Source: an uncultured Castellaniella sp. (GTDB lineage: Bacteria; Pseudomonadota; Gammaproteobacteria; Burkholderiales; Burkholderiaceae_B). Taken from it: 64,000 nucleotides of DNA. Of the stretch, positions 49,527 to 60,761 are shown one piece after another (position 1 is the stretch's first letter; every line of letters begins with the position of its first letter). The DNA is taken from positions 310,001 through 374,000 of the forward strand of contig NZ_CALKHS010000003.1 in assembly GCF_937988725.1 (NCBI RefSeq), written 5' to 3'. Under the pieces are notes generated by a model. That model saw nothing but the letters and a program-made list of their open reading frames with translations. It did no database searches and was not told the DNA's origin. Position numbers and translations under genes: made by a program.

Positions 49527-50261
49527 TTGCGGCCCGCTTGGGCAGGGCTGGCCGCCATGGCGGTTGACGGCGGCGGGGCCTGGCTGGCGATGGCCGGGGC
49601 GGCGATCCTGTGCGCGGGCGCCGGGTTGCGGTTCGAACCCTGGTCGCGGGAATATGCTGCCCGCCTTCGGGCGGGTGCGCCCGCGACTGCGGGCACGCTG
49701 TGGCGGGCGGCGGGCCAAACCTACCGGCGGCCCGTCCGGTGGCGGCGGGACGGCTGGGGCGCCCTGGCGACAGGGGGATTGGCGGCCGGGCTGCTGGCTC
49801 TGCAAGGCTGGGCCGGCCTTGCACTCCTGCCGCTGGGACTGGGATTGGCTGCATTGGCCTGGCTGGATGGACGCAGCGGCCTTTTGCCGGACGCCCTGAC
49901 GCTGCCCCTGATGGCTGCGGGCTGGTGGCTGGGGCCGCAGGGCCTGCCGGATGCGCCGTGCGCCTCCATCGCGGTGTGGGGAGGCCTGGCGGCGGCCGCC
50001 GGCCTGTATCGCCGCGTGCGCGGCCGGGACGGTTTTGGCGGCGGGGACGTCAAATGCCTGGCCATGCTGGCGGGCTGGCTGGGCGGGTCCGCCGCGCTGG
50101 CGATCCTGTGGGGGGCCAGCATCCTGGGTCTGCTGGCCTGGGTCTGCCGCCCGGGATACCGGCTGCGGGCCCACCCCTTCGGTCCGTATCTGGCGCTGGC
50201 CGCCTGTCCGTGGATTCTATGGCCCGAGGCCGCCGGGGCCTGGCTGACCCGTCTGGGGTAG
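49527..50261 (+). CDS. A24 prepilin peptidase, short form without the N-terminal methylase domain
   Basis: A 244-residue membrane peptidase (235 if started at the ATG at 49557). Catalytic Asp motifs LDGRSGLLPD and FGGGDVK (GxGD) are intact. The N-terminal CxxC methyltransferase region of PilD is missing; residues 30-75 have no such cysteines. About six to seven hydrophobic segments. It sits before coaE and zapD where full pilD is usual in Burkholderiales, but pilB and pilC are absent. It may still cleave prepilins of a Tad-type or type IV system. Confidence 0.8.
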   Translation: MRPAWAGLAAMAVDGGGAWLAMAGAAILCAGAGLRFEPWSREYAARLRAGAPATAGTLWRAAGQTYRRPVRWRRDGWGALATGGLAAGLLALQGWAGLALLPLGLGLAALAWLDGRSGLLPDALTLPLMAAGWWLGPQGLPDAPCASIAVWGGLAAAAGLYRRVRGRDGFGGGDVKCLAMLAGWLGGSAALAILWGASILGLLAWVCRPGYRLRAHPFGPYLALAACPWILWPEAAGAWLTRLG

Positions 50262-50340
50262 GGGCGCGCGTCCCGGGCCGTGATCCCCGGGCCCCCGTCT
50301 GGGGTAAAGTCATGTTTTCACCTTGGGGCGGGATTCGCGC

Positions 50341-50973
50341 ATGTTTTCGATCGGCCTGACGGGCGGGATCGGGTCCGGCAAGACCCAGGTAGCCGATTGG
50401 CTGGCCCAGTGGGGGGCGGCCGTGATCGATACCGATCAGATCGCCCATGACCTGACGGCAGCCGGGGGCGCCGCGATCGATCCGTTGCGCCAGGCCTTCG
50501 GCGCGCAGGCCATCGCGGCGGACGGCCGCCTGGATCGCGCCTGGATGCGCGACCGGGCCTTCGCCGATCCGGCCGTCCGGCAGCGTCTGGAAACCATCCT
50601 GCATCCCTTGATCGACCAGGCCGTGCGGGCCCGGGCCGAGGCCGCGCAGGGGCTGTACCGGGTGTTTGTGGTGCCGCTGCTGGTGGAATCCGGTCGCTGG
50701 CGCGACCGCGTGGACCGCATCTGCGTCGTCGATTGCGATCCGGCCACGCAGGTGCGCCGGGTGCAGGGCCGCAGCGGGCTGACGCCGGAGACCATTGGGC
50801 GTATCATGTCCGCTCAGGCTTCCCGGGAAGACCGCTTGGCCGTTGCCGACGACATCATCCTCAACGATGGCGCCACCGATCTGGATGCGCTGCGCCGGCG
50901 GTCCTGGTCCTGCCATCAGTCCTGGTGCGACCTGGCTTCCCGATCGCGCCATGGATCGGCCATTCATGATTAG
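50341..50973 (+). CDS. coaE: dephospho-CoA kinase
   Basis: Last step of coenzyme A synthesis: phosphorylates dephospho-CoA at the 3'-hydroxyl. 210 residues with P-loop GLTGGIGSGKT (5-15), DTDQIAHDLT and VVPLLVESGRW lid motif. The first in-frame ATG at 50323 is less likely than MFSIGLTGG. Followed 12 bp later by zapD. Confidence 0.95.
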   Translation: MFSIGLTGGIGSGKTQVADWLAQWGAAVIDTDQIAHDLTAAGGAAIDPLRQAFGAQAIAADGRLDRAWMRDRAFADPAVRQRLETILHPLIDQAVRARAEAAQGLYRVFVVPLLVESGRWRDRVDRICVVDCDPATQVRRVQGRSGLTPETIGRIMSAQASREDRLAVADDIILNDGATDLDALRRRSWSCHQSWCDLASRSRHGSAIHD

Positions 50974-50985
50974 GGTCTTTTGCGT

Positions 50986-51738
50986 GTGATTCTGTACGAG
51001 TACCCCTGTAATGAACGTGTACGCACTCTGCTCCGGGTAGAGTATCTCTTCGACCGCCTGTTCTATTTCGCGCGCGGCGAAGACGCGCATCATCACCAGA
51101 TCGCCATGATCACGCTCTTCGACCTGCTCGACGTGTGTGAACGGGCCGATGTCCGCACGGCGGTCCTGCAGGATCTCGACCGGCACCGCACGGCCCTGGC
51201 GGCCCTGCGCGAACATCCGGGCGTCGATCGCCCCACGCTGGACAGCCTGCTCGACGAAATTCAATCCGTGTCCGGCGCGCTGGCGGGGCAGGGGCGCATC
51301 GGCCAGTGCCTGCGCGACAACGAATGGCTGGCCAGCCTGCGCGGGCGGATCACCGTGCCCGGCGGCTCGTCGCCCATCGACCTGCCGTCCTACTACGCCT
51401 GGCAGATCAAGCCTCCCGAAGCTCGGGTGCGCGACCTGCATGGCTGGATCGAACCCATCTTGCCGCTGCACCGCGCCATGGCCCTGATCCTGCAGCTGCT
51501 GCGCGATGCGGGCGACGCCCGCGACCAGTTGGCCGGCCAGGGCGCCTACCAGGAAATGCTGGGCGGAAAGACCTTCCAGCTGCTGCGGGTCTGGGTCGAT
51601 CCCCAGCAAGGGGTGTTCCCCGAAATCAGCGCCAACAAATACGTCATCTGGGTGCGGTTTTCCATGCAGGACAATGTCATGAAGCCGCAACCGGCCAGCC
51701 GTGACATCGCCTTCCGCCTCGCCCGCTGCAACATCTAG
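50986..51738 (+). CDS. zapD: cell division protein ZapD
   Basis: Cross-links FtsZ filaments at the Z ring. 250 residues from GTG giving MILYEYPCNERVRTLLRVEYLFDRL, the expected ZapD N-terminus; a TTG two codons upstream is an alternative. All-helical N-terminal half, then a beta-rich C-terminal half (RVWVDPQQGVFPEISANKYVIWVRFSMQ). Two further cysteine-type yacG gene is not seen after it, although it often follows in related genomes. Confidence 0.93.
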   Translation: MILYEYPCNERVRTLLRVEYLFDRLFYFARGEDAHHHQIAMITLFDLLDVCERADVRTAVLQDLDRHRTALAALREHPGVDRPTLDSLLDEIQSVSGALAGQGRIGQCLRDNEWLASLRGRITVPGGSSPIDLPSYYAWQIKPPEARVRDLHGWIEPILPLHRAMALILQLLRDAGDARDQLAGQGAYQEMLGGKTFQLLRVWVDPQQGVFPEISANKYVIWVRFSMQDNVMKPQPASRDIAFRLARCNI

Positions 51739-51749
51739 GACTTCCCATC

Positions 51750-53030
51750 ATGATCGAATCCTCGACGCGGCCTGCGGGCGGGCGCCGTCGCTTGTGGGTC
51801 TGGATCGCGCTGTGCGCGGCGGCGGTCCTGGCGCTTTGGCTGTTCTGGCCGCGAGGCGCGGATCAGTCCGGCGGGCGGGGATTCCGGGGCGGGGCGGGGC
51901 AAGCCACGCCGGTATCCGTCGTCGCCGTGACGTCCGGTCGGATCGACCGCGCGCTGCGGGCGCTGGGCACGGTCACCGCGCCGGCGACCGTGACGATCCG
52001 CTCTCGGGTCGACGGGCCTTTGCAGTCCCTGCATTTCACCGACGGCCAGTCGGTGCAGGCCGGCGATCTGCTGGCGGTGATCGATCCGCGCCCCTTCCAG
52101 ATCCAGTTGCAGCAGGCCCAGGGGCAGCAGGCGCAGCACGCCGCCCAGCTGGAAAATGCCCGCCTGGACCTGGCCCGGTACGAGCGGCTGTTCAAACAGG
52201 ATTCCGTCGCCCGCCAGCAGCTGGATGCCGCCCGCGCCCAGGTGCGGGAGCTGCAGGGCCAGGCCAAGATCGATCAGGCCGCGGTGGACGACGCCCGGCT
52301 GCAGCTCGGCTACACGCGGATCACGGCCCCCGTATCCGGGCGGCTGGGCTTGCGCAAGGTGGACGTCGGCAACATGGTGCACGCCTCGGACGCCGATGGC
52401 CTGGTCGTGCTGACCCAGAACCAGCCCATCGACGTGGTGTTCGCCATTGCGCAGACCCGCCTGCCGGCCCTGCTGGCGGCTCGCCGCGCGGATCTGGGCC
52501 TGCAGGCGCAGCTGCTGGGCCAGGCGGGCGGCCCCGTGCTGGCGACCGGGCAGCTGATCGCCGTGGACAATCAGATCGACGTGGCCACGGGCACGGTCCA
52601 GCTCAAGGCGCGTTTCGACAACGCCGACGAGTCCCTGTTTCCCAATCAGTTCGTGCAGGTGCGCCTGCGCCTGGGGCTGGAAGACGGCCTGGTCCTGCCC
52701 TTGCGGGCCGTGCAGCGCGGTTCGGCGGGCGAGTACGTCTACCGCGTGGATGCCCAGCGCAAGGCGCATGTCGTGCCGGTGACGACGGGGGTGGATGACG
52801 GCAATCAGGTGGTGATCGAATCCGGCGTGCAGGCCGGCGACAGCATCGTGCTCGAGGGCACGGATCGCCTGCGCGAAGGCAGCCTGGTTGAAATCGTGAC
52901 GCCGCAGGCCGCCGCGGCGGGCCCGGATGCCGCGCCGGCCGCAAAGGCCCCGGCGGACGGAGGTTCGCAACGCGGGACGGCCGACGCGGCCCCGCCCGCG
53001 GGAGGCGCCCCGAAAGGCCCGGCTTCGTGA
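51750..53030 (+). CDS. mdtA: RND efflux periplasmic adaptor (MdtA/MuxA-like)
   Basis: A 426-residue membrane fusion protein. One N-terminal membrane anchor (about 14-34), barrel-sandwich ([44 protein letters not shown]), alpha-hairpin (about 110-180), beta-barrel and membrane-proximal domains ([36 protein letters not shown]). The last 40 residues are a Pro/Ala-rich tail. It links the inner-membrane RND pumps to the outer-membrane channel. First gene of mdtABC-type operon. Confidence 0.92.
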   Translation: MIESSTRPAGGRRRLWVWIALCAAAVLALWLFWPRGADQSGGRGFRGGAGQATPVSVVAVTSGRIDRALRALGTVTAPATVTIRSRVDGPLQSLHFTDGQSVQAGDLLAVIDPRPFQIQLQQAQGQQAQHAAQLENARLDLARYERLFKQDSVARQQLDAARAQVRELQGQAKIDQAAVDDARLQLGYTRITAPVSGRLGLRKVDVGNMVHASDADGLVVLTQNQPIDVVFAIAQTRLPALLAARRADLGLQAQLLGQAGGPVLATGQLIAVDNQIDVATGTVQLKARFDNADESLFPNQFVQVRLRLGLEDGLVLPLRAVQRGSAGEYVYRVDAQRKAHVVPVTTGVDDGNQVVIESGVQAGDSIVLEGTDRLREGSLVEIVTPQAAAAGPDAAPAAKAPADGGSQRGTADAAPPAGGAPKGPAS

Positions 53031-56000
53031 ACCTCTCGCGCCCGTTCATCCTCAGGCCCATCGCCACGCTGCTGGCGATGGTGGCCCTGGCGTTGGCCGG
53101 TTTCATGGGGTATCGGGAGTTGCCGGTGTCGGCCTTGCCGCAGGTGGATTTCCCCACCATCCAGGTGACGACCCTCTACCCCGGGGCCGGGCCGGACGTG
53201 ATGACCGCGCTCGTGACCTCGCCCCTGGAACGCCAGTTCGGCCAGATGCCGGGCCTGTCGCAGATGCTGTCCACCAGTTCGGGAGGGTCTTCGCGCATCA
53301 CCTTGCGTTTCGACCTGGGCCTGCCGCTGGACGTGGCCGAACAGGAGGTGCAGGCGGCCATCAACGCGGCGTCGAACCTGCTGCCGTCGGACATGCCTTC
53401 GCCGCCAATCTACCGCAAGGTCAACCCGGCCGACGCGCCGGTGATGACCCTGGCGGTGACCTCGCCCACGCTGCCGCTGGACCAGGTGCGCGACCTGATC
53501 GAAGTGCGGGTGGCGCAGAAGCTTTCGCAGATCGGCGGCGTGGGCCTGGTCAGCGTCACCGGCGGGCAGCGGCCTGCCGTGCGCATCCAGGTTGATCCCC
53601 AGGCGCTGGCGGCGCACAAGCTGACCCTGGCCGACGTGCGCCGCGCCGTGACCCAGTCCAACGTCAATCAGCCCAAGGGCAATCTGGACGGCCCGCAGCG
53701 TTCGCTCACCATCAGCGTGAATGACCAGCTGAAGGACCCGTCCGACTACGAACGCCTGATCCTGGCCTACGAGAATGGCGCCCCCCTGCGCCTGGGCGAC
53801 GTCGCCCAGGTGCGCCGGGATGCCGAGAACCTGTACCAGGCGGCCTGGTTCGACCGCACGCCGGCCGTGCTGTTGAACATCCAGCGCCAGCCCGGCGCCA
53901 ACGTCATCCAGGTGGTCGACCGGATCGAGGAACTGCTGCCGGGACTGCGGCAGACCCTGCCCACGGGCGTGGACCTGCAGGTGGCGTCGGACCGCACGCA
54001 TACGATCCGCGATTCGGTGGAACACGTGCAGATCGAAATGCTGCTGGCCATCGCCCTGGTGGTGGCCGTCACCTTCGTGTTCCTGCGCACCTGGCGGGCC
54101 ACCCTGATCCCGGGTGTGGTGGTGCCGCTGTCGCTGGTCGGCACCTTCGGCCTGATGTTCCTGCTGGGATTCAGCATCAACAATCTGACCCTGATGGCGC
54201 TGACGATCGCCACCGGTTTCGTGGTGGACGACGCCATCGTCATGATCGAGAACATCGCCCGCCACATCGAGGAGGGCGAAAGCGCCATGACGGCCGCCCT
54301 GCGCGGGGCGCGGCAGATCGGCTTCACCCTGGTGTCGCTGACCGTCTCGCTGATCGCCGTGCTGATCCCGCTGCTCTTCATGGCGGACGTGGTCGGGCGC
54401 CTGTTCCGCGAATTCGCCGTGACGCTGGCGGTGGCGATCCTTCTGTCCCTGCTGATTTCCCTGACCCTGACGCCCATGATGTGCGCCCGCATGCTGCGGC
54501 CGGAATCGGAAGCGGGGCACGGCCGCTTCCTGCGGCAGGCGGGCCGCATGATGGATGGCCTGGTCGCCTGGTACGACCGGGGCCTGCTGTGGGTGCTGGG
54601 CCATCAGCGGGCGACCCTGTGGTTCGCCGTGGGCACGCTGGCCGTCACGGCCGCGCTGTACGCGGGCATCCCCAAGGGCTTTTTCCCGCAGCAGGACACC
54701 GGGGCGATCCAGGCGATCACGCAAGGTCCGCAGACGGCCTCGTTCGCCGTCATGTCGCGCCTGCAGCAGGACGCCGTCGCGCGGGTGCTGCGGGATCCGG
54801 CCGTCGCATCCGTCACGTCCTTCATCGGCATCGACGGCGACAACACCACCCTGAACACCGGGCGCCTGCAGATCACCTTGAAGCCGCTGGCCGATCGCGG
54901 CGACCGCGCGGACGCCGTCATCGACCGCCTGAACCAGTCTCTGCACGGCAGCGTCGGCCTGCAGGTCTGGCTGCAGCCCGTGCAGGAACTCTCGGTCGAG
55001 GATCAGGTCAGCCGGGCGCAGTTCCAGATGACGCTGTCCAGTCCCGACGAGACCGTGCTGACGGCGTGGACGCCGCGCCTGGTCCAGGCCATGCAGGACC
55101 TGCCGCAACTGCGCGACGTGGCGGGCGATCTGCAGGACCGGGGGCTGGCCCTGCAGGTGCAGGTGGACCGGGACGCCGCTGCGCGGCTGGGGGTCACGCA
55201 GTCCTCCATCGACGATGCCTTGTACGACGCCTTCGGCCAGCGCCTGATTTCCACCATTTATACCCAGTCGGCCCAGTATCGCGTGGTGCTGGAGGCCGAC
55301 GCCGCCTTCATCGACGGCGGGCCGCGGGCCCTGGCGCAGATCCACGTGCCGACGGCGGACGGCGGGGTGACGCCGCTGGCGACCGTCGCCCGTTTCGTGC
55401 CGGGCGTCGCGCACCTGGCCGTGCAGCGCCTGGGGCAGTTCCCGGCCGCCACGGTGTCCTTCAATCTGGCGCCGGGGGCGGCGCTGTCGGACGCGGTGCA
55501 GGCCATCGAATCGGCCCGCGATGCGCTGGGAGTGCCGGATTCCGTGGATATCCAGTTCCAGGGGGCGGCGCAGGCCTTCCAGGCGTCCCTGTCCAGCACC
55601 CTGTGGCTGCTGCTGGCCGCGGTCGTCACCATGTACATCGTGCTGGGCGTGCTGTATGAAAGCCTGATCCATCCGGTGACGATCCTGTCCACGCTGCCGT
55701 CGGCGGCCATCGGCGCCCTGCTGGCGCTGTGGATCGGCGGGATCGAACTGGACATGATCGGCGTGATCGGCATCATCCTGCTGATCGGTATCGTGAAGAA
55801 GAACGCCATCCTGATGATCGACTTCGCCCTGGACGCCCAGCGCGAGCGCGGGCTGGGTCCGCAGGCGGCCATCCACGAGGCCGCCCTGCTGCGCTTCCGG
55901 CCCATCCTGATGACCACGCTGGCGGCGTTCTTCAGCGCCATTCCCCTGATGCTGGCGACGGGCTCGGGGGCGGAATTGCGCCAGCCGCTGGGCCTGGCCA

Positions 56001-56110
56001 TGGTGGGCGGCCTGTTGTGCAGCCAGTTGCTGACCCTGTTCACCACGCCGGTCATTTATCTGATGTTTGAACGGCTGGCCCGCCGCAGGGCGGGCCCGGA
56101 ACAGCCATGA
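53027..56110 (+). CDS. mdtB: RND multidrug efflux pump subunit (MdtB/MuxB-like)
   Basis: Inner-membrane proton-driven pump, 1027 residues, starting with GTG overlapping the mdtA stop (GTGA). HAE1 layout with 12 helices and two large periplasmic loops. Motifs: [20 protein letters not shown] at the N-terminus, [21 protein letters not shown] (proton-relay Asp pair in helix 4), and [26 protein letters not shown]. It forms heterotrimers with the following paralogue. Known MdtABC systems export bile salts, novobiocin and similar compounds; substrates here are inferred only. Confidence 0.94.
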   Translation: MNLSRPFILRPIATLLAMVALALAGFMGYRELPVSALPQVDFPTIQVTTLYPGAGPDVMTALVTSPLERQFGQMPGLSQMLSTSSGGSSRITLRFDLGLPLDVAEQEVQAAINAASNLLPSDMPSPPIYRKVNPADAPVMTLAVTSPTLPLDQVRDLIEVRVAQKLSQIGGVGLVSVTGGQRPAVRIQVDPQALAAHKLTLADVRRAVTQSNVNQPKGNLDGPQRSLTISVNDQLKDPSDYERLILAYENGAPLRLGDVAQVRRDAENLYQAAWFDRTPAVLLNIQRQPGANVIQVVDRIEELLPGLRQTLPTGVDLQVASDRTHTIRDSVEHVQIEMLLAIALVVAVTFVFLRTWRATLIPGVVVPLSLVGTFGLMFLLGFSINNLTLMALTIATGFVVDDAIVMIENIARHIEEGESAMTAALRGARQIGFTLVSLTVSLIAVLIPLLFMADVVGRLFREFAVTLAVAILLSLLISLTLTPMMCARMLRPESEAGHGRFLRQAGRMMDGLVAWYDRGLLWVLGHQRATLWFAVGTLAVTAALYAGIPKGFFPQQDTGAIQAITQGPQTASFAVMSRLQQDAVARVLRDPAVASVTSFIGIDGDNTTLNTGRLQITLKPLADRGDRADAVIDRLNQSLHGSVGLQVWLQPVQELSVEDQVSRAQFQMTLSSPDETVLTAWTPRLVQAMQDLPQLRDVAGDLQDRGLALQVQVDRDAAARLGVTQSSIDDALYDAFGQRLISTIYTQSAQYRVVLEADAAFIDGGPRALAQIHVPTADGGVTPLATVARFVPGVAHLAVQRLGQFPAATVSFNLAPGAALSDAVQAIESARDALGVPDSVDIQFQGAAQAFQASLSSTLWLLLAAVVTMYIVLGVLYESLIHPVTILSTLPSAAIGALLALWIGGIELDMIGVIGIILLIGIVKKNAILMIDFALDAQRERGLGPQAAIHEAALLRFRPILMTTLAAFFSAIPLMLATGSGAELRQPLGLAMVGGLLCSQLLTLFTTPVIYLMFERLARRRAGPEQP

Positions 56111-59100
56111 GGTTCTTCGCCCTGTTCCTGCGCCGGCCGGTGGGCACGTCCCTGCTGTGCCTGGCCATGGTGCTGGCCGGGGCGCTGGCCCTGCGTTTCC
56201 TGCCGGTGGCGCCCCTGCCGCAGGTGGATTTCCCCATGATCTCGGTGTCGGCCTCTTTGCCGGGGGCCAGTCCGGAAACCATGGCCACCAGCGTGGCCAT
56301 GCCGCTGGAACAGTCGCTGGGGGCCATCGCGGGCGTGAGCAGCATGAGTTCGCGCAGCAGCGAGGGCCAGACCACCATCACCCTGATGTTCGAGCTGGAC
56401 CGCGACATCAACAACGCGGCGCGCGACGTGCAGGCCGCCATCAATGCCGCGCGGCCCCTGCTGCCCTCGGGCATGCGCGGCAACCCCGTCTACCGCAAGG
56501 TCGATTCCTCGTCCTCGCCCATCATGACGCTGGCGCTGACCTCGGACACGGCGACGCAGGGGGAACTGTACGACCTGGCGTCCACCGTGCTGGCGCAGAA
56601 ACTGTCGCAGGTCGGCGGCGTGGGGCAGGTGACGGTGGGCGGCAGTTCGCTGCCGGCCGTGCGCGTGCTGCTGGATCCGCGCGCCCTGGAATCCATGGGC
56701 GTGCCGCTGGACCGGGTGCGCCAGGTGTTGCAGGACGTCAATTCCCTGCGTCCGGGCGGGCTGGTGCAGCTCGACGACCGGCAGTGGCAGATCCGCGCCA
56801 ACGCCCAGCTGCGCAAGGCGGCCGACTACGCCCCCCTGATCGTGGCCTGGAAGGACGGCCGCCCGGTGCGCCTGGCCGACGTGGCCCAGGTCAGCGATTC
56901 GGTCGAGGACACCAACCAGGTCGGCTATTTCAATGACCGGCCGGCCGTGCTGCTGATCATCCGCCGCCAGACCGACGCCAACATCATCGACACCGTCGAT
57001 GCGGTGCGCGAACTGCTGCCCGCCTTCCAGTCCCTGCTGCCCGAGCGGGTCCGCCTGACCATCGCCCAGGACCGCACGCCCAGCATCCGGGCGTCCCTGC
57101 ACGAGGCCGAACTGACCCTGGTGCTGTCGGTGATCCTGGTGGTGGCGGTGGTGTTCGCCTTCCTGGGCAACTGGCGGGCGGCCCTGATTCCGGCGATCGC
57201 CGTGCCGGCGTCGCTCATCAGCACCTTCAGCCTGATGTGGTGGTTCGGTTTCAGTCTGAACAGCATTTCCCTGATGGCGCTGATCGTCGCCACCGGTTTC
57301 GTGGTGGACGATGCCATCGTGGTGCTGGAAAACATCATGCGCCACATCGAGCGCGGCATGCGCCCGGCCCGCGCCGCCCTGCGCGGCGTCACCGAAGTCG
57401 GCTTCACGGTCCTGGCCATGAGCGTGTCGCTGATCGCCGTTTTCATCCCCTTGTGGCTGGTGGGCGGCCTGGTGGGGCGTTTGTTCGAGGAGTTCGCCGT
57501 CACCCTGTCGGCGGCCATCGGCGTGTCCCTGCTGATTTCCGTCACGCTGACGCCCGTGATGGCGTCGCGCCTGCTGCGGGTGACGCCGGCGGACCGGCCC
57601 GCGCGGCGCAACCGGCTGGCGAGGCTGTCGCAGCGGGTGGGGGAATCCTGCCTGCGGGCCTATCAGATGTCCCTGCGCTGGGCGCTGGATCATTCCCGCA
57701 TCGTGCTGCTGCTTCTGCTGGCCACGGTCGGGCTGAATGTCTACTTGTACATCAGCGTGCCCAAGGGGTTTTTCCCGCAGCAGGACACTGGGCAGCTGAT
57801 GGGGTTCTTTCGCGTCGACACGGGAACTTCGTTCGGCGAGACCCAGCAGCGCCTGGATGCCTTCCGCAAGATTCTGCTGTCGGACCCCGCCGTGGATACG
57901 GTCACCGCCACGGCCGGCGGGCGCGGCGGCAGCAATTCCAGTTTCATCCAGATCCAGCTCAAACCCCTGGATCAGCGCCGGGTCAGCGCCACCCAGGTCG
58001 TCAACCGGCTGCGCTCGCGCTTCGAGCACACCCCGGGCGCGCGGATGTTCCTGGTGCCGCAGCAGGATATCTTCGTGGGACACTCCTCGCGCGCGGGGTC
58101 CTATTCGTATCAGTTGATGGGCAGCGACCTGGCGCTGCTGAATCAATGGCTGCAGAAAGTGCGCACGGTGCTGGCCGGGCTGCCGGAACTGGTGGACGTC
58201 GACGACGACGTCGAGGACAAGGGCCGGCGCCTGGAACTGGTCGTGGACCGCGACGCCGCGCGGCGCCTGGGCGTGCAGATGGCGGACCTGGCCGGGGTGC
58301 TGAACAACGCCTTCAGCCAGCGTCAGGTGGCCGTGCTGTACGGCAGGCTGAACCAGTACCACGTGGTCATGGGCGTGCAGCCGCAATACGCGCAGGACGC
58401 CCATTCCCTGCAGGCCCTGCAGGTGATCAATGCGCAGGGCGAGCGCGTCCCCGTGATGGCCTTCACGCGCATCGAAGAAGGCACGGCCCCGAGATCCGTC
58501 AATCATGACGGCCTGCTGGCGGCCGATTCCATTTCCTTCGGGCTGGCGCCGGGGGTGTCGCTGGACCAGGCCCTGAGCGCCATCGACCAGGCCGTGGCCC
58601 GGATCGGCCTGCCGACCCAGGAGCTCCAGGGCGGGCTGGACCAGAGCTCGGGACTGATGCGCGATGCCGTCGCCCAGCAGCCCTGGATGCTGGTCGCCGC
58701 CCTGGTGGCGATGTACCTGGTGCTGGGCATGCTGTACGAAAGCACCGTGCACCCGATCACCATCCTGTCCACGCTGCCCTCGGCCGGGATCGGCGCCTTG
58801 CTGGCCCTGCGCCTGGTGAACATGGAATTCACCCTGATCGCGCTGATCGGCGTGTTCCTGCTGATCGGCATCGTCAAGAAAAATGCCATCATGATGGTGG
58901 ATTTCGCCCTGCAGGCCCAGCGCCGCGAAGGCCTGGACCCGCGCGAAGCGATTTACCGGGCCTGCCTGGCACGCCTGCGCCCCATCCTGATGACGACGCT
59001 GTCGGCCATGCTGGGCGCGCTGCCGCTGCTGCTGGCGACGGGGGCGGGGGTGGAAATGCGCCAGCCCCTGGGCCTGACGATCCTGGGCGGCCTGCTGGTC

Positions 59101-59211
59101 AGCCAGATTTTGACCTTGTATACGACGCCGGTGGTGTATCTGAGCCTGGATCGCCTGCGGGGCGCGCGTCGTTCGACCGATCATCTCCGGAATGTGGTGC
59201 CGCATGTCTGA
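56107..59211 (+). CDS. mdtC: RND multidrug efflux pump subunit (MdtC/MuxC-like)
   Basis: Second RND pump, 1034 residues, ATG overlapping the mdtB stop. It has the same fold and clear paralogy: [22 protein letters not shown] with the relay Asp residues, and [25 protein letters not shown]. In E. coli the MdtB2-MdtC trimer is active, with proton flow mainly in MdtB. Gene order mdtA-B-C-OMF also equals MuxABC-OpmB of Pseudomonas. Confidence 0.94.
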   Translation: MRFFALFLRRPVGTSLLCLAMVLAGALALRFLPVAPLPQVDFPMISVSASLPGASPETMATSVAMPLEQSLGAIAGVSSMSSRSSEGQTTITLMFELDRDINNAARDVQAAINAARPLLPSGMRGNPVYRKVDSSSSPIMTLALTSDTATQGELYDLASTVLAQKLSQVGGVGQVTVGGSSLPAVRVLLDPRALESMGVPLDRVRQVLQDVNSLRPGGLVQLDDRQWQIRANAQLRKAADYAPLIVAWKDGRPVRLADVAQVSDSVEDTNQVGYFNDRPAVLLIIRRQTDANIIDTVDAVRELLPAFQSLLPERVRLTIAQDRTPSIRASLHEAELTLVLSVILVVAVVFAFLGNWRAALIPAIAVPASLISTFSLMWWFGFSLNSISLMALIVATGFVVDDAIVVLENIMRHIERGMRPARAALRGVTEVGFTVLAMSVSLIAVFIPLWLVGGLVGRLFEEFAVTLSAAIGVSLLISVTLTPVMASRLLRVTPADRPARRNRLARLSQRVGESCLRAYQMSLRWALDHSRIVLLLLLATVGLNVYLYISVPKGFFPQQDTGQLMGFFRVDTGTSFGETQQRLDAFRKILLSDPAVDTVTATAGGRGGSNSSFIQIQLKPLDQRRVSATQVVNRLRSRFEHTPGARMFLVPQQDIFVGHSSRAGSYSYQLMGSDLALLNQWLQKVRTVLAGLPELVDVDDDVEDKGRRLELVVDRDAARRLGVQMADLAGVLNNAFSQRQVAVLYGRLNQYHVVMGVQPQYAQDAHSLQALQVINAQGERVPVMAFTRIEEGTAPRSVNHDGLLAADSISFGLAPGVSLDQALSAIDQAVARIGLPTQELQGGLDQSSGLMRDAVAQQPWMLVAALVAMYLVLGMLYESTVHPITILSTLPSAGIGALLALRLVNMEFTLIALIGVFLLIGIVKKNAIMMVDFALQAQRREGLDPREAIYRACLARLRPILMTTLSAMLGALPLLLATGAGVEMRQPLGLTILGGLLVSQILTLYTTPVVYLSLDRLRGARRSTDHLRNVVPHV

Positions 59212-60742
59212 TGCTTCTGTGGATTCCCTGTTTGCAGCCGGGGTGGATCGCCGTCCTTCGTCCGGCGGGCGGACGCTCCACGACGGACGGGCCTTCCGGC
59301 GCGCCCGCCTGGGCCTGGCGCTGGCGCTGGGCCTGTCCCTGGGCGCCTGCGCCGTCGGTCCCGACTACCAGCGCCCGGCGCAGGACCTCGGCGCCGCCTA
59401 TGCCCATGCCCCGGCGGGCCAGTGGCAGCCCGCGCAGCCGGGCGACACGGCGCTGGCCTCGGACTGGTGGCGGATGTTCGGCGATGCCGGGCTGGATGAC
59501 CTGATGGCGCGCATGCCCGCCGGCAATCTGGACGTGGCCCAGGCCGAAGCCCAGTATCGCCAGGCGCAGGCCGCACTGGGGTCGGCGCGGGCGGGGCTGT
59601 TCCCGTCCGTGGGCGTGTCGTCCTCCGCCACCCGGTCGGGGCAGGGACTGTCCGGCGCCAACAATCCTTCCAATAATTTCTCCTTGTCGGGCAGCGTCAG
59701 CTGGGAAGTCGATCTGTGGGGCCGGGTGCGCCGCAGCGTCGAAGCCGCCCGGGCCGGCGCCCAGGCCAGCGCGGCGGATCTGGCCGCCATGCGCCTGAGC
59801 CTGCAGTCCACCCTGGCGCAGACCTACGTCGGCGTGCGCGCCAGCCAGCTCCAGGATGCGCTGTTGGCCCGCACCCTGGACGAGTACGAGCGGGCGCTGC
59901 GGATGACGCGCAACCGCTATGAGGCCGGCGTGGCGTCGTCGGCCGACGTGGCGGCCGCCTCGGCCCAGCTGGACCAGACGCGGGTGCAGCGCATCCGCCT
60001 GGGCTGGCAGCGGGAACAGCAGGTGCATGCCCTGGCTATCCTGCTGGGCCAGGTTCCCGCGGGCTTCCGGATGCCGGCGGGCGAGGGCCTGCCGTCCGTG
60101 CCCGCCGTGCCGGTGGGCGTGCCTTCGGCCCTGCTGCAGCAGCGTCCGGACGTGGCGGCGGCCGAGCGCCGCGCGGCGCAGGCCAATGCCCAGATCGGTG
60201 TGGCCCGGGCCGCCTGGTTCCCGGATCTGACGCTCGATGCCCAGGGGGGCTATCGGGCCGGGGAATTCGCATCCTGGATCATGGCCCCGGCCAGGTTCTG
60301 GACGCTGGGGCCCAGCCTGGCGCTCAGCCTGTTCGACGGCGGCGCCCGCAGCGCGGCCGTCGAGTCGGCCCGCGCCGCCTACGACGCCCAGGCGGCGCAA
60401 TACCGCAAGACCGTGCTGGATGCCCTGCGCGAGGTCGAGGACGCTCTGGTGCAGTCGCAGGCTCTGGTGCGGGAACAAGAGGCCCAGGAGCGCGCCCTGG
60501 CGGCATCCCGCGAAACGCTGCGGCAGGTGACGAACCAGTACCAGGCCGGCCTGGTGGATTATCTGAGCGTGGTGCAGGCGCAGACCAGCGCCCTGAGCGC
60601 GGAACAGAACGTGCTGAGCCTGCGGTCGCAGCGCCTGACCGCCGCCGTGCAGCTGGTCGCGGCCCTGGGCGGCGGCTACGTCGAACCCTTGCGGGACGCG
60701 GCGCCCGCCGCCGGAGCGGTCTCCGGCGCGGGCGGGCGCTGA
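59204..60742 (+). CDS. NodT-family outer-membrane efflux channel lipoprotein
   Basis: Outer-membrane TolC/OprM-type channel, 512 residues. The lipobox LGAC follows a long positively charged N-terminus (about 50 residues), then CAVGPDYQRP typical of the NodT family. Two repeats of the channel domain: LDVAQAEAQYRQAQAALGSARAGLFPS and AERRAAQANAQIGVARAAWFPDLTLDAQGGY. Start MSDAS overlaps the mdtC stop by 8 bp. Completes the tripartite pump. Confidence 0.92.
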   Translation: MSDASVDSLFAAGVDRRPSSGGRTLHDGRAFRRARLGLALALGLSLGACAVGPDYQRPAQDLGAAYAHAPAGQWQPAQPGDTALASDWWRMFGDAGLDDLMARMPAGNLDVAQAEAQYRQAQAALGSARAGLFPSVGVSSSATRSGQGLSGANNPSNNFSLSGSVSWEVDLWGRVRRSVEAARAGAQASAADLAAMRLSLQSTLAQTYVGVRASQLQDALLARTLDEYERALRMTRNRYEAGVASSADVAAASAQLDQTRVQRIRLGWQREQQVHALAILLGQVPAGFRMPAGEGLPSVPAVPVGVPSALLQQRPDVAAAERRAAQANAQIGVARAAWFPDLTLDAQGGYRAGEFASWIMAPARFWTLGPSLALSLFDGGARSAAVESARAAYDAQAAQYRKTVLDALREVEDALVQSQALVREQEAQERALAASRETLRQVTNQYQAGLVDYLSVVQAQTSALSAEQNVLSLRSQRLTAAVQLVAALGGGYVEPLRDAAPAAGAVSGAGGR

Positions 60743-60753
60743 CCCGGGGTCAG
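60739..60753. terminator. short hairpin between convergent efflux channel and Nudix genes
   Basis: CTGACCC / GGGTCAG, 7-bp stem around one G, overlapping the stop codon of the channel gene. No T-run. Weak call. Confidence 0.35.
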
Positions 60754-60761
60754 GCCGGAAG

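Noticed and set aside
52805..59205. Two frames over 1000 codons opposite mdtB and mdtC
   Set aside because: They mirror the RND genes, are His/Arg/Gln-rich and have no family features; coding is on the plus strand.
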